This document shows positions 38,029 through 46,803 of a stretch of DNA of 64,000 nt, piece by piece. The DNA is taken from NCBI GenBank assembly GCA_002748265.1, contig PDRY01000021.1:31233-95232 (forward strand), given 5' to 3'. Positions within the stretch are counted from its first letter, which is position 1, and every line of letters begins with the position of its first letter. The notes below the pieces were generated by a model. The model was not told where the DNA came from. It made no database searches and was given only the letters and a program-made list of their open reading frames with translations. Source of the stretch: Rhodobacterales bacterium. GTDB lineage: Bacteria; Pseudomonadota; Alphaproteobacteria; Rhodobacterales; Rhodobacteraceae. Made by a program: the position numbers and the translations under genes.

Positions 38029-38916
38029 ATGACGACGCTGGCGATCAATGCAGGTGATCCGGCGGTGCGCGCCGCGCTCAGGCCCGCTCTTGCACGCCTG
38101 TCGCCCGGCGCTCCGATCGTCATAATGATCCACGGGTTTCGCTATTGCCCGTCAGGACAGGCCACCGACCCACATTGCCATATTCTGTCCGACGCCCCCG
38201 CGATTCACCATTGGAAAGCGGTTTCCTGGCCCGGTCAGTTGCAGATTTCCGACCATGGTGGGTTGGCCATCGGTTTTGGATGGCCCGGCGCGGGGTCGAT
38301 CTGGGCTGCGCATCGCCGGGCCGAGCAGGCCGGGCATGATCTCGCGGATCTGATCGCTGAGATCGCGTCCATGGCGCCGGGACATCCTGTTCATCTGATC
38401 GCGCATTCGCTCGGCGCGCGCGTCGCGCTCCACGCGATTGCGCGAAGCCCCGCGCATCGCGTTCGCAGGGCCATTTTGATCACGCCCGCGGTCTTCGCCC
38501 GCGAGGCGACCGCTCTGGCAACCACGGACGGACTGCGTCATGCGGAAGTGTTTTCGATCCTCGGGCATGAAAACACGCTGTTCGACTGGCTGCTCCGCCT
38601 GGCCCTGCCGCTTGAAGGGCCGACGCTTGGACGCGGCGGGCCCGATCTGCCGCACTGGCTGGACCTGCATCTTGGGCGCACTCCCGTTCTGGAAGCGCTC
38701 AAAGGGCTGGGCCACGCCATCGACGCTCCACGCGCCCGCATCTGCCACTGGTCGGGTTACGTTCGGGACGGCGTTTGGGGGCTTTACCGGGCGATCCTGC
38801 ACCGCCCGGCGGAAACGCCGCTGCCGCTGCTGCGCGATCTGATGACCGCCGGGGCAGAGCCCGCGGCCCGTGCATCCGCGCCGCCCTTTATCGGTCAGCC
38901 GGAAACCTCGCTCTAG
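38029..38916 (+). CDS. Alpha/beta hydrolase, esterase-like
   Basis: This 295-residue protein has the nucleophile elbow LIAHSLGARVAL (Gly-less variant of GxSxG with Ser in AHSLG) and an oxyanion region IVIMIHGFRYCPSG. It has no signal peptide, so it should be cytoplasmic. The region ITPAVFARE follows the nucleophile and WLDLHLGRTP lies near the end. It resembles DUF900-type hydrolases; the substrate is unknown. It is divergent from metZ and stands alone, with the ispZ gene convergent. Confidence 0.8.
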   Translation: MTTLAINAGDPAVRAALRPALARLSPGAPIVIMIHGFRYCPSGQATDPHCHILSDAPAIHHWKAVSWPGQLQISDHGGLAIGFGWPGAGSIWAAHRRAEQAGHDLADLIAEIASMAPGHPVHLIAHSLGARVALHAIARSPAHRVRRAILITPAVFAREATALATTDGLRHAEVFSILGHENTLFDWLLRLALPLEGPTLGRGGPDLPHWLDLHLGRTPVLEALKGLGHAIDAPRARICHWSGYVRDGVWGLYRAILHRPAETPLPLLRDLMTAGAEPAARASAPPFIGQPETSL

Positions 38917-38935
38917 ACCAAATGCAAGGCTTAGG

Positions 38936-39547
38936 TCAGCCGCGCTCTTCGTCGTCGTCTTCGATCATGTAGGCGTTGAGCGAGATGAACATGCCCATCA
39001 GCCCCAGAGCCATGAGGATCGGGAACACAAAGGTCTCCACCGTGACCCAGACCTCATCGCTCTGGGTGCGCCAGACCAGTTCATTGAGCCCCGCAAACAG
39101 CGCCAGCATCGCCATCACCCGCCAGGTGAGCTTCATCCAGCCCGCGCGCTCCATCGGGATCATCTCGCCCAGAAGGGCCTGAAGCCAGCTTTCCCCGCGC
39201 AAGAGCCCGATCCCCAGCAGCCCGGCCATGGTCGCATAGACAATCGAGGTCTTCATCTTGAAGAACCTCTCATCGTTGAACCACGCGGTGAGCCCGCCAA
39301 AGAAGATGACCATGACGGCGGTAAAGATCTGCATCCGGCTCAGCTTCCCGGTCAGCGCCCAAAGCACCGCCATCGCCGCCAGCAAGATCGGGATAAAGAC
39401 CAGTGCGGACACGATGAAGCCGGACATTTCCGTTCCAAACAGCGTGAAGCTGTCATCCTTGATCCGCATGTAAATCACGAAGAAGGCCAGTGTCGGGCCC
39501 AGTTCGAGCGCCTGCTTCTGCCAGCCGGGGATCTGTTTTTCGGCCAT
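38936..39547 (-). CDS. Inner-membrane septation protein A family (YciB/IspZ)
   Basis: This 203-residue protein has about six membrane helices and the family pattern LELGPTLAFFVIYM, FGGLTAWFNDERFFKMKTS and NELVWR near the end. Homologues act in cell envelope integrity and septation, possibly within the divisome. It ends a minus-strand run ftsY-GNAT-EamA-ispZ with 3-base spacing after the EamA gene, so it is probably cotranscribed with ftsY. The charged tail EDDDEERG is cytoplasmic. Confidence 0.92.
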   Translation of the reverse strand: MAEKQIPGWQKQALELGPTLAFFVIYMRIKDDSFTLFGTEMSGFIVSALVFIPILLAAMAVLWALTGKLSRMQIFTAVMVIFFGGLTAWFNDERFFKMKTSIVYATMAGLLGIGLLRGESWLQALLGEMIPMERAGWMKLTWRVMAMLALFAGLNELVWRTQSDEVWVTVETFVFPILMALGLMGMFISLNAYMIEDDDEERG

Positions 39548-39550
39548 GGA

Positions 39551-40453
39551 TCAGCCTCCTGTCTGCACGATGACCGCACCTAACGCGATCAGGCCCATCA
39601 GCGCCACCCGCCGTGGTCCGGTCTTTTCGCGCAAGAGCACCCATCCGATCAAGGCCGCGAACACGGTCGAGGTTTCCCGCAGCACCGCCGACTGGCCGAC
39701 ATGCCCCACCCGCGTGGCCAGCATGACACCGCCAAAGCTGACATAGGCCACCACGGCGCCCAACAGCCCGCGCGGGATCAGCTCTCGCAGGGGCGGCGGG
39801 CTGGGCATGCGGTGCCAGCGGACCCAGGCCAGAACCGGGAAATCCAGCGAAGACAGCAGGAAGAACCACACCAGGAAGGTCAGCGGATCGGCCGCCTGGC
39901 GAATGCCCCAGGCATCATAGGTCGTATAGATCGCCACCGTCAGCCCGCCCGCAAAAGCCCAGCTCAGCCCTGCAATCAGGGCCTGCCGGTCGATCTGCTC
40001 TTCGCTCAGGTTGCGCAGCGCCAGCAACAGGATGCCGCCCGACAGGCACGCGATACCGATCCATTGCAAGGCGGTGTAATGCTCTGAAAACAAAGCGATC
40101 GCGGCAAGCACCGTCACCAGCGGCCCCGTGCCACGCACGACCGGGTAGACGACAGTGTAGGCCGCCCGCTGATAGGCAAAGGCCATGGCCAGCTTGTAGA
40201 CGAAATGGATCGCGACCGCGCCCAGAAGGATCACCACCAGCCGCCCGCTAGGCCAAGGCACCGCCCACAAAGCCAGCGGCAAGGACAGCAGCGCCAACCC
40301 GGCATCCATCGCCCCGCGCGCCATCCACGGATCCAGCTTACCTTTCTGAAGCGCTCCGAACAGCGCGTGGAAGAAGGCCGACATAAGCGCGAGCAGCGCC
40401 GCGACCCGCACACCTTCGGGCGTGCCCGCGATGGAGAGGAGCCAATCGCTCAC
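39551..40453 (-). CDS. EamA/DMT family transporter
   Basis: This 300-residue protein has ten predicted membrane helices in two EamA halves. LLALMSAFFHALFGALQKG opens the first and YVSFGGVMLATRVGHVGQSAVL is in the second. The substrate is unknown. It is not closely similar to the transporter at 20663. Its ATG overlaps the stop of the preceding GNAT gene by four bases, placing it in the ftsY operon. Confidence 0.88.
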   Translation of the reverse strand: MSDWLLSIAGTPEGVRVAALLALMSAFFHALFGALQKGKLDPWMARGAMDAGLALLSLPLALWAVPWPSGRLVVILLGAVAIHFVYKLAMAFAYQRAAYTVVYPVVRGTGPLVTVLAAIALFSEHYTALQWIGIACLSGGILLLALRNLSEEQIDRQALIAGLSWAFAGGLTVAIYTTYDAWGIRQAADPLTFLVWFFLLSSLDFPVLAWVRWHRMPSPPPLRELIPRGLLGAVVAYVSFGGVMLATRVGHVGQSAVLRETSTVFAALIGWVLLREKTGPRRVALMGLIALGAVIVQTGG

Positions 40454-40851
40454 CGCGATCCGACGTAGCGGCCCATGCCTTCACGAAGATCGAAACCCGC
40501 CTCCTCATAAAGCGGCACGGCCCGTTTGTTGGGGATGACGGAAATGAAACAGGTGTCCGGCAGGTTATCCTGGGTCCAGGCTTCGAGCCGCGCCAGCATT
40601 CCGGCGGCCAGCCCCTGTCCGCGATGGTCCGGATGCACGGCCATATCTGACAGCAGAGCATGCACGCCGCCATCGCCGACCAATCGCAGCATCCCGATCA
40701 GCGTCCCGTCCTCATCGCGCAGGCTGATCACGAAAAGCTCACCGCCGAGCCCTTTGCGGGCCGCGTCCAGGCTGCGTTCGCCCAGTTCGCAAGCCGCGCG
40801 CAGGGCCAGGTATTCTTCCGGTTGGGGCGCCGTGTTTGTCCAGGTAATCAT
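40450..40851 (-). CDS. GNAT-family N-acetyltransferase
   Basis: This 133-residue acetyltransferase has an acetyl-CoA motif HPDHRGQGLAAGMLARLE and a C-terminal strand LYEEAGFDLREGMGRYV. Its substrate is unknown. It begins two bases after the ftsY stop and overlaps the EamA gene, so it is a middle gene of the ftsY operon. The N-terminal EYLALRAACELGERSL is unusual for the family and may help define a subgroup. Confidence 0.87.
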   Translation of the reverse strand: MITWTNTAPQPEEYLALRAACELGERSLDAARKGLGGELFVISLRDEDGTLIGMLRLVGDGGVHALLSDMAVHPDHRGQGLAAGMLARLEAWTQDNLPDTCFISVIPNKRAVPLYEEAGFDLREGMGRYVGSR

Positions 40852-40853
40852 AG

Positions 40854-42083
40854 TTAGTCCTCCAGACCCGTCAGGGCACGGGCAAACTCTTCTGGCTCGA
40901 ACGGGGCCAGATCGTCGATCTGCTCGCCCACGCCGATGGCGTGGATCGGCAGGCCGAACTTGTCGGCAAGCGCCACGAGCACGCCGCCACGCGCGGTGCC
41001 GTCCAGTTTCGTCATCACCAGCCCGGAGACATCGGCCAGCTTCTGAAACGCTTCGACCTGGTTCAGCGCGTTCTGGCCCGTAGTGGCATCGAGAACGAGC
41101 AGCGTGTTGTGCGGCGCATCGGGGTCTTTTTTGCGGATCACGCGCACGATCTTGGCCAATTCCTCCATCAGGTCCGCGCGGTTCTGCAGACGCCCGGCGG
41201 TGTCGATCATCAACAGATCGGCCCCATCTGCTTCGGCCTTCGTCATCGCCTCATAGGCCAGCGAGGCCGGATCAGAGCCTTCGGGCGCGGTCAGCACCGG
41301 CACGCCCGCACGCTCCCCCCAGACCTGAAGCTGCTCCACCGCCGCGGCACGGAACGTATCGCCTGCGGCGATCACGACCGATTTCCCGGCGGCGCGGAAC
41401 TGGCTGGCGAGCTTGCCGATGGTCGTGGTCTTGCCCGATCCGTTCACGCCAACCACCAGCACCACTTGCGGTGTCTTGGCATAGAGCGGCATGGGGCGGG
41501 CCACCGGCTCCATGATGCGGGTGATTTCCGAGGCGAGCAGCGTCTTGATCTCGTGGACCGAAAGCTTCTTGCCAAAGCGGCCCTCGGCCATGTTGGCGGT
41601 CACGCGCAGGGCCGTGTCGACCCCCATATCGGCCTGGATCAGCAGCTCTTCGAGGCTCTCCAGCATGTCGTCGTCCAGCTCGCGCCGCACGACGGGCGCG
41701 GCCTTTCGGCCCAGCAGGCGACCGACCAGACCGGGCCGGTCCTCGGGCTCGGGCGCAGGCTCATCCAGCAGAGACGAGGTATCGAGAGGCTCGGGCTGCG
41801 GAGCTGTCGGCGCGATGGGGGCTTGTTCCTCTGGCGTCGGCTCAGGCGCGGGGTCAGCTTCAGGCTCCGGCGTCGGCCCCGGCTCGGGCTCCGCGACGTG
41901 TTCCGGTTCAGGCTCCGATTGGGGCTCTGCCTGAGGCTCCGGGGCGGGCGCTTGCTCCGCCTCGGGCTGGGCCGTCTCCGCCGCATCGAGCGCGCCCCCG
42001 TCTTCGACGATGGCTTCCAGCCCTTCGTCCAGCTTGGAGGAGGATTTGAACATCCGCTCGCGCAGCTTCTTGAAAAACGCCAT
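40854..42083 (-). CDS. ftsY: Signal recognition particle receptor FtsY
   Basis: This 409-residue protein has a short basic start (MAFFKKLRERMF), an acidic, Pro/Glu-rich A domain (about residues 20-110) and the NG GTPase domain. G1 is VVGVNGSGKTTTIGKLA, the DTFRAAAVEQL and DTAGRLQNR motifs follow, and TKLDGTARGG is G4. It docks ribosome-SRP complexes at the membrane for co-translational insertion. The ATG at 42083 has AAGG upstream; a 10-residue longer start lacks one. Minor genes follow in the same operon. Confidence 0.97.
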   Translation of the reverse strand: MAFFKKLRERMFKSSSKLDEGLEAIVEDGGALDAAETAQPEAEQAPAPEPQAEPQSEPEPEHVAEPEPGPTPEPEADPAPEPTPEEQAPIAPTAPQPEPLDTSSLLDEPAPEPEDRPGLVGRLLGRKAAPVVRRELDDDMLESLEELLIQADMGVDTALRVTANMAEGRFGKKLSVHEIKTLLASEITRIMEPVARPMPLYAKTPQVVLVVGVNGSGKTTTIGKLASQFRAAGKSVVIAAGDTFRAAAVEQLQVWGERAGVPVLTAPEGSDPASLAYEAMTKAEADGADLLMIDTAGRLQNRADLMEELAKIVRVIRKKDPDAPHNTLLVLDATTGQNALNQVEAFQKLADVSGLVMTKLDGTARGGVLVALADKFGLPIHAIGVGEQIDDLAPFEPEEFARALTGLED

Positions 42084-42134
42084 GGCCTGCCTTTCCGATC
42101 GTCCTTCCTTCACCTAGCGGCACCAGAGCCGGTC

Positions 42135-42797
42135 TTAAAGGGCCTGCGTCGCCACGATGCTCATTGCCGTCCAAAGGAATCCGGCCTGAGCGAGCCAATA
42201 GGTCGCCCAGATCACAAAGGGCGTCAGCCGCCGCGCCGGGTGCCCGTCCCGCAGAACGAACAGCTCAAGCGAGAGCACCGCATCGGACAGGATGAACAGC
42301 CCCGCCGCAAGGGTCCAGCCGCGATTGCTCTCAGGCTGAGCGAGGGCGAGCGCCCCCATGAGGCAGATGATCACCACGTAAACCATCACCGGGGCCCGCA
42401 TCGCTCCGGTGCGCGGCCATAGCAGCAACGCCATCCCAATCCCGAACAAAACCAGCCCCCCCGCAAGAGCCCAGGGCAGATTGGCCAGCCGCGCAGGGCC
42501 CGCCATCAATGCGACATAGGCCAGATGCGCGAGCGCGAAGCTGACCAGCCCGGCCAGAAAGGCCCGCTCTCCGGGGCGCGACAGGAAATAGTCCCCCGCC
42601 GACCCCAAGGCCAAGGCGAGCACCAGCCAGCCCGGAAGCCCAAGGAGCGCCGCCACCCCGGCAAGCCCCGCAACAGAGCCCGTCTTGATCGCGCTCTTGC
42701 TCCAGGACGGCCCGCGCCAACACCAGTTCAACAGGAACGCCAGAGCGAGGCTGGCGGATATGACAAGGAGAAACTCCGCAACGATCTGAACGGACAA
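42135..42797 (-). CDS. Lysoplasmalogenase family protein (YhhN-like)
   Basis: This 220-residue protein has about seven membrane helices and the YhhN pattern: ALALGSAGDYFLSR with the conserved Gly/Asp, AHLAYVALM, and a late FILSDAVLSLELF with the second conserved Asp. Characterised relatives hydrolyse the vinyl ether bond of lysoplasmalogens. It is 51 bases upstream of ftsY on the same strand and divergent, by 60 bases, from the AlkB-like gene, which suggests a shared lipid theme (inference). Confidence 0.85.
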   Translation of the reverse strand: MSVQIVAEFLLVISASLALAFLLNWCWRGPSWSKSAIKTGSVAGLAGVAALLGLPGWLVLALALGSAGDYFLSRPGERAFLAGLVSFALAHLAYVALMAGPARLANLPWALAGGLVLFGIGMALLLWPRTGAMRAPVMVYVVIICLMGALALAQPESNRGWTLAAGLFILSDAVLSLELFVLRDGHPARRLTPFVIWATYWLAQAGFLWTAMSIVATQAL

Positions 42798-42857
42798 GAC
42801 TTGATCCTCTGCTCCTATGGGCTCATCACCGACCCATCGTTGCGCGAGAGGCCCCTT

Positions 42858-43904
42858 ATGTCACGCCTGATGCTCCTGTTTTCCGTCGCGTCATTCACGC
42901 CCGTGCCGCTGATAGCCCTTGGCGCGCTGCATGGCGGGCTGTGGGCGGTCGCGGCGCTGCTGTCGATGACCGTGCTGACCTTTGCGATCGACCGGCTGAT
43001 CGCCCGCACCCCGCGCCAGAACCCTCAGGCCGAATTCCCCGCCACCGATCCGCTGGCCGCCGTGCTGGCGGTCAGCCATCTGGCCCTTATGCCGCTGGTC
43101 GTGGCCGCGCTTGCTGGCCATTGGCTGGGCCTTGGCGGCAAGATCGCCCTGTTCCTCGCCGCCGGGACGTTCATGGGACAGGTGTCGAACGCCAATGCTC
43201 ATGAGCTGATCCACCACGGGAATGCCCGGCTTCGCGCGCTTGGGATCGCCGTCTATGTCTCGCTGCTCTACGGGCATCACAACTCTGCGCACCGGCTGGT
43301 GCATCACGTCCATGTCGCCACACATCGCGACCCCAACAGCGCGCCGCTTGGGCTGAGCTTCTGGCGGTTCGCGCCGCGCGCCTGGATCGGCAGTTTCCGT
43401 GCCGGCTGGCAGGCCGAAAGCGCCCGGCTGCGTCACCGCCGCGCGCCCGCATGGCGGCACCCCTATGCGATCTATGTCGGCGGAGCGCTCGCGCTCGTGA
43501 TACTGAGCGCAGCGCTGTGGGGGCTTGCCGGGGCGCTGCTCTACGTGGTGCTTGCCAGCTATGCTACGATCCAGCTCCTGATGACGGATTACGTGCAGCA
43601 TTACGGGCTGCGCCGCCGGATCCAGCCCGATGGCCGGATTGAGCCTGTCCGTGCCTGGCACAGTTGGGATGCATGGCAGCCGTGGTCTTCGGCCATGCTG
43701 CTGAACGCGCCTCGGCATGGGGATCATCATTCTCACCCGATGCGCCGGTTCCCGGCCCTGACCCTTCCAGGGTCGGACGGAGCCCTCCTGCCTCGCCCCC
43801 TGCCCGTTATGGCGGCGATTGCACTTGTCCCACGCCGCTGGCGCAAGGTGATGGATCCCCGCGCACGGGCTGTGATGGCTCGCCATCCGGGCGATCACGC
43901 CTGA
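42858..43904 (+). CDS. AlkB-like membrane di-iron monooxygenase / hydroxylase
   Basis: This 348-residue integral membrane protein has the three His boxes of the alkane-hydroxylase/desaturase superfamily: HELIHHGN, HNSAHRLVHHVHVATHRD and NAPRHGDHHSHP. The second and third match AlkB spacing (HxxxHH, VAT, then HxxHH near the end). It should hydroxylate a terminal methyl or similar position on a fatty or hydrocarbon chain with two non-haem irons and an external electron donor. No rubredoxin gene is adjacent. The ATG at 42858 starts a hydrophobic N-terminus; a longer frame upstream overlaps the divergent gene. Confidence 0.85.
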   Translation: MSRLMLLFSVASFTPVPLIALGALHGGLWAVAALLSMTVLTFAIDRLIARTPRQNPQAEFPATDPLAAVLAVSHLALMPLVVAALAGHWLGLGGKIALFLAAGTFMGQVSNANAHELIHHGNARLRALGIAVYVSLLYGHHNSAHRLVHHVHVATHRDPNSAPLGLSFWRFAPRAWIGSFRAGWQAESARLRHRRAPAWRHPYAIYVGGALALVILSAALWGLAGALLYVVLASYATIQLLMTDYVQHYGLRRRIQPDGRIEPVRAWHSWDAWQPWSSAMLLNAPRHGDHHSHPMRRFPALTLPGSDGALLPRPLPVMAAIALVPRRWRKVMDPRARAVMARHPGDHA

Positions 43905-43976
43905 CAAAATCCAACCACCAGCCGGTAAAGTGGCCGGATAAACGGCGCCCAGTTGATCTTTTCCGATGATCGGCGC

Positions 43977-44981
43977 TTAGCGGAACAGTTTGTGGGCCTC
44001 GGCCTCAATCTTCGCGGCGCAGTCCTTGACGAAGGACCGCTCCACCTTGTGCGCCCGCGCGATCTGATCGACGGACTGCTCGCCCTTGAGCGCCGCCAGA
44101 CCCATTTCGGCCTGCGCCTGCGGATCGTTCTCCGCCGGGTTCGCCTTTTTGATCTTCGGGGGGATCAGGGCAGCATCGATGTCGATGCCATGCTTTTTGA
44201 CCAGCTCATCCATGTAGCTGTTGCGGCGCGGGCGGTTGTTTTCGGCCTCTTCCAGGCGCGGTTTCATCCGGCGGGCCCAGAAATGGACGCCGCAGGTGTT
44301 GTCGGTCAGCGCATCGAACACATCATTCTTGCGCCGGGTCAGGATCATGAAATTCCGATGCTTGAACGAGATCGGATAGAATGCGTCCTGCGGCTGCGCA
44401 TGTTTGATTTCGCCCGTCTTCTCAAGGAAGTAGGTCACAGAGGCAGGGCCGGTGAAACCCCAGTCCTGCGCGGTCATGTGGACCGGTTCCCCGGCGTCCT
44501 TATGGGCCTGAAGCTCCTCCTGCTGCCAGGGCTTGAGCCAGGGCGCGATGGCGTATTCGTCCTGGAAGAACTCCAGCAAACCATCCAGCGTCTTGCTGTC
44601 CTTGGGCAGGCCCAGCACCGCGTTGCAGACCAGGCCGGGCTTCTCCCAGCCGAACACGAACGGGCTGTCAAAGGCAAAGGGCTGGCGGCAATACATATCC
44701 GCATCGACCCAGATCTTGTCCGTCTTCTTGAGAAGATGCAGCCGCCACATATCGGCATGGATCGCGGGGCTGCCGGTGCGCACATGGCGCAGCATTGGCT
44801 CCGAGGGGAAGATTTCCTCCGCGTCCCCGGCGTGGACGCCTTCGGGCAGGTTCGGGATCGGCTCGTAGGAATAGAGCGTGGTGTGGTGCCCGGCATCGGC
44901 AAAGCTCTTGAGGCAGAGCTGTTCGAGCCAGGACAGGCGCCCGCCGATCCAGAGACTTGCGATTTCAGGAAGATCGGCCAT
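43977..44981 (-). CDS. Glycosyltransferase-like protein with DxD motif and C-terminal helical tail
   Basis: This 334-residue protein has a GT-A-like N-terminal half: IASLWIGGRLSWLEQLCLKS, HADMWRLHLLKKTDKIWVDADMYC with the DxD at Asp93-Asp95, and WARRMKPRLEEAENNRP, resembling GT32-type and capsular transferases. Residues 280-334 are helical (LAALKGEQSVDQIARAHKVERSFVKD) and look like a helix-turn-helix. It is probably cytoplasmic. The substrate is unknown. It stands alone between a divergent modABC operon and the convergent AlkB-like gene. Confidence 0.75.
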   Translation of the reverse strand: MADLPEIASLWIGGRLSWLEQLCLKSFADAGHHTTLYSYEPIPNLPEGVHAGDAEEIFPSEPMLRHVRTGSPAIHADMWRLHLLKKTDKIWVDADMYCRQPFAFDSPFVFGWEKPGLVCNAVLGLPKDSKTLDGLLEFFQDEYAIAPWLKPWQQEELQAHKDAGEPVHMTAQDWGFTGPASVTYFLEKTGEIKHAQPQDAFYPISFKHRNFMILTRRKNDVFDALTDNTCGVHFWARRMKPRLEEAENNRPRRNSYMDELVKKHGIDIDAALIPPKIKKANPAENDPQAQAEMGLAALKGEQSVDQIARAHKVERSFVKDCAAKIEAEAHKLFR

Positions 44982-45061
44982 GGGACTACTCCGGTTACTG
45001 CGCTTGGCTTAGCCAGTGAAACAGGCTCTGTCCATGGCGCGATAAGGGCGGTTGTGCGGCC

Positions 45062-46135
45062 TTAGCCGCCTGTGTCGCCCGGTGACAACGCCGTGGCCTT
45101 CAGCAGCGCGTGCAGCCGCATCCCCGGCTCAAGCCCCATCTCGCGCAGCGACCGTTTGGTGATCCGGGCGATCAACCGCGCCTCGCCCGAGGCCAGCCCG
45201 ACAGCCACGCCGGGGCCGTGGCCGGGCGCCAGATCCGTGATCGTCACCGGCAAATGGCTCAGCGCCGAAAGCCCCTGCGGCGGGGTCAGCATCAAGGTGA
45301 CATCATGGGCGGGTATGCGCAGGCGGCGGGTTTCTCCGGGCGCGCCCACGCGGCCCGGAAGCCAAAGCGTCCCCTCGCCCACGCGCAGCGCGGTCAGATC
45401 GTCGCGAGGGTCGTAGGCGCCCACCTCGGCTTCGACCACAGCGCCCGCTTGCCGGGGACCCAGCCGCGCGGCGGCGTGGGGGTCAGACAGCACATCGCTG
45501 AGCGGGCCATGCAGTTGCACGCGCCCCGCCTCCATCACCCAAAGCCGATCGGCCAGGCGGGCCACTTCAGACAGGTCGTGACTGACATGGATCATCGGGA
45601 TCGTCGCGCTATCGCGCAGGGCCTCTAGGATCGGAAGCAGCTCCTCGCGCCGGGCCTGATCGAGCGCGGAGAGCGGCTCATCCAGCAGCAGCACCTGCGG
45701 TGACGCCATCAGCGCGCGGGCAAGCGCCACGCGCTGCCGCTCTCCGCCCGAAAGCGCGGCGGGGCGGCGCGACAGCAGCGGCGCCAGATCGCACATCGCA
45801 ATGATGCGTTCGCGCTCGGGCGGGGTTGGCGCGCGCTTTTCGGCAAAGCGCAGGTTCCCCGCCACGTCGAGATGATCGAACAGACGCGCGTCCTGGAACA
45901 CCACGCCAACGCCGCGCTTATGCGGCGGCAGGTGGCGGCGGCCTTCCTGCCAGACGGCATCACCCAGAGCGACCCGCCCCGCCGCGCGCTCCAGCCCCGC
46001 GATGCAGCGCAGCAGGGTCGTCTTGCCACAGCCCGACGGCCCGAAGACAGAGGTCAGCCCGGGCGGCACATCGCCCGCGACCTCCAGCGTGAAATCGGGC
46101 CGCTCAAGCCGCAGATCGACGTGCAGAACGCTCAT
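45062..46135 (-). CDS. modC: Molybdate ABC transporter ATP-binding protein ModC
   Basis: This 357-residue ATPase has Walker A GPSGCGKTTL, signature LSGGERQRVALARAL and Walker B VLLLDEPLSALD. A C-terminal MOP/TOBE domain (DLTALRVGEGTLWLPGR; LKATALSPGD) binds oxyanions and supports regulation. It powers molybdate uptake with ModA and ModB. Its ATG overlaps the modB stop (ATGA). It is the last gene of modABC. Confidence 0.96.
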   Translation of the reverse strand: MSVLHVDLRLERPDFTLEVAGDVPPGLTSVFGPSGCGKTTLLRCIAGLERAAGRVALGDAVWQEGRRHLPPHKRGVGVVFQDARLFDHLDVAGNLRFAEKRAPTPPERERIIAMCDLAPLLSRRPAALSGGERQRVALARALMASPQVLLLDEPLSALDQARREELLPILEALRDSATIPMIHVSHDLSEVARLADRLWVMEAGRVQLHGPLSDVLSDPHAAARLGPRQAGAVVEAEVGAYDPRDDLTALRVGEGTLWLPGRVGAPGETRRLRIPAHDVTLMLTPPQGLSALSHLPVTITDLAPGHGPGVAVGLASGEARLIARITKRSLREMGLEPGMRLHALLKATALSPGDTGG

Positions 46136-46803
46136 GCCGCACGCACCGGAAAGCGGCGCCCGGCCACATAGACGGCGATCAGCACGACCATGGAAAAGAG
46201 CAAAAGGATCAAGGACAAGCGATGCGCGCCTGCATAATCCATCAGTTCCACCCGCTCATAGAGCGCGATGGAGATGACGCGGGTTTCGCCTTCGAGATTG
46301 CCGCCCACCATCAGCACGACACCGAATTCCCCGACCGTGTGAGCAAAAGCCAGCACAATGGCGGTGATGTAGCCGCGCAGCGCAAGAGGAGAGGCGACGG
46401 TGAAGAACGCATCCAACGGCCCCGCGCGCAGGGTCGCGGCGGCGTCCATGGGCGCGCGGCCCACCGCTTCGAACGCGGCCTGAAGCGGCTGCACCGCGAA
46501 GGGCAGCGAATAGAGGCAGGAGGCAATCACCAGCCCGGTGAAGCTGAACGACAGCGGTGCACCGAACACGGATTGCCACGCCGCGCCAAACCCGCTTTGC
46601 GGGCTGAACGCGATCAGCAGGTAGAACCCCATGACAGTGGGCGGCAACACGAGCGGCAGCGCCGTGATCGCCTCGACCGCGGGGCGCAGCCGCGACCGGG
46701 TGCGCGCCAGCCACCAAGCCAGCGGCGTGCCCAGCAGCATGAGCAGCAGCACCGTGACCCCGGCCAGCCGGAAAGAAAGCCAAAGGGGCGCCAGATCGCT
46801 CAC
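46132..46803 (-). CDS. modB: Molybdate ABC transporter permease ModB
   Basis: This 223-residue inner-membrane permease has about five to six helices. The EAA loop for ModC contact lies in AFEAVGRAPMDAAATLRAG, and LPPTVMGFYLL is a typical ModB stretch. The start is GTG at 46803, overlapping the modA stop (GTGA). It conducts molybdate to the cytoplasm. Confidence 0.95.
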   Translation of the reverse strand: MSDLAPLWLSFRLAGVTVLLLMLLGTPLAWWLARTRSRLRPAVEAITALPLVLPPTVMGFYLLIAFSPQSGFGAAWQSVFGAPLSFSFTGLVIASCLYSLPFAVQPLQAAFEAVGRAPMDAAATLRAGPLDAFFTVASPLALRGYITAIVLAFAHTVGEFGVVLMVGGNLEGETRVISIALYERVELMDYAGAHRLSLILLLFSMVVLIAVYVAGRRFPVRAA

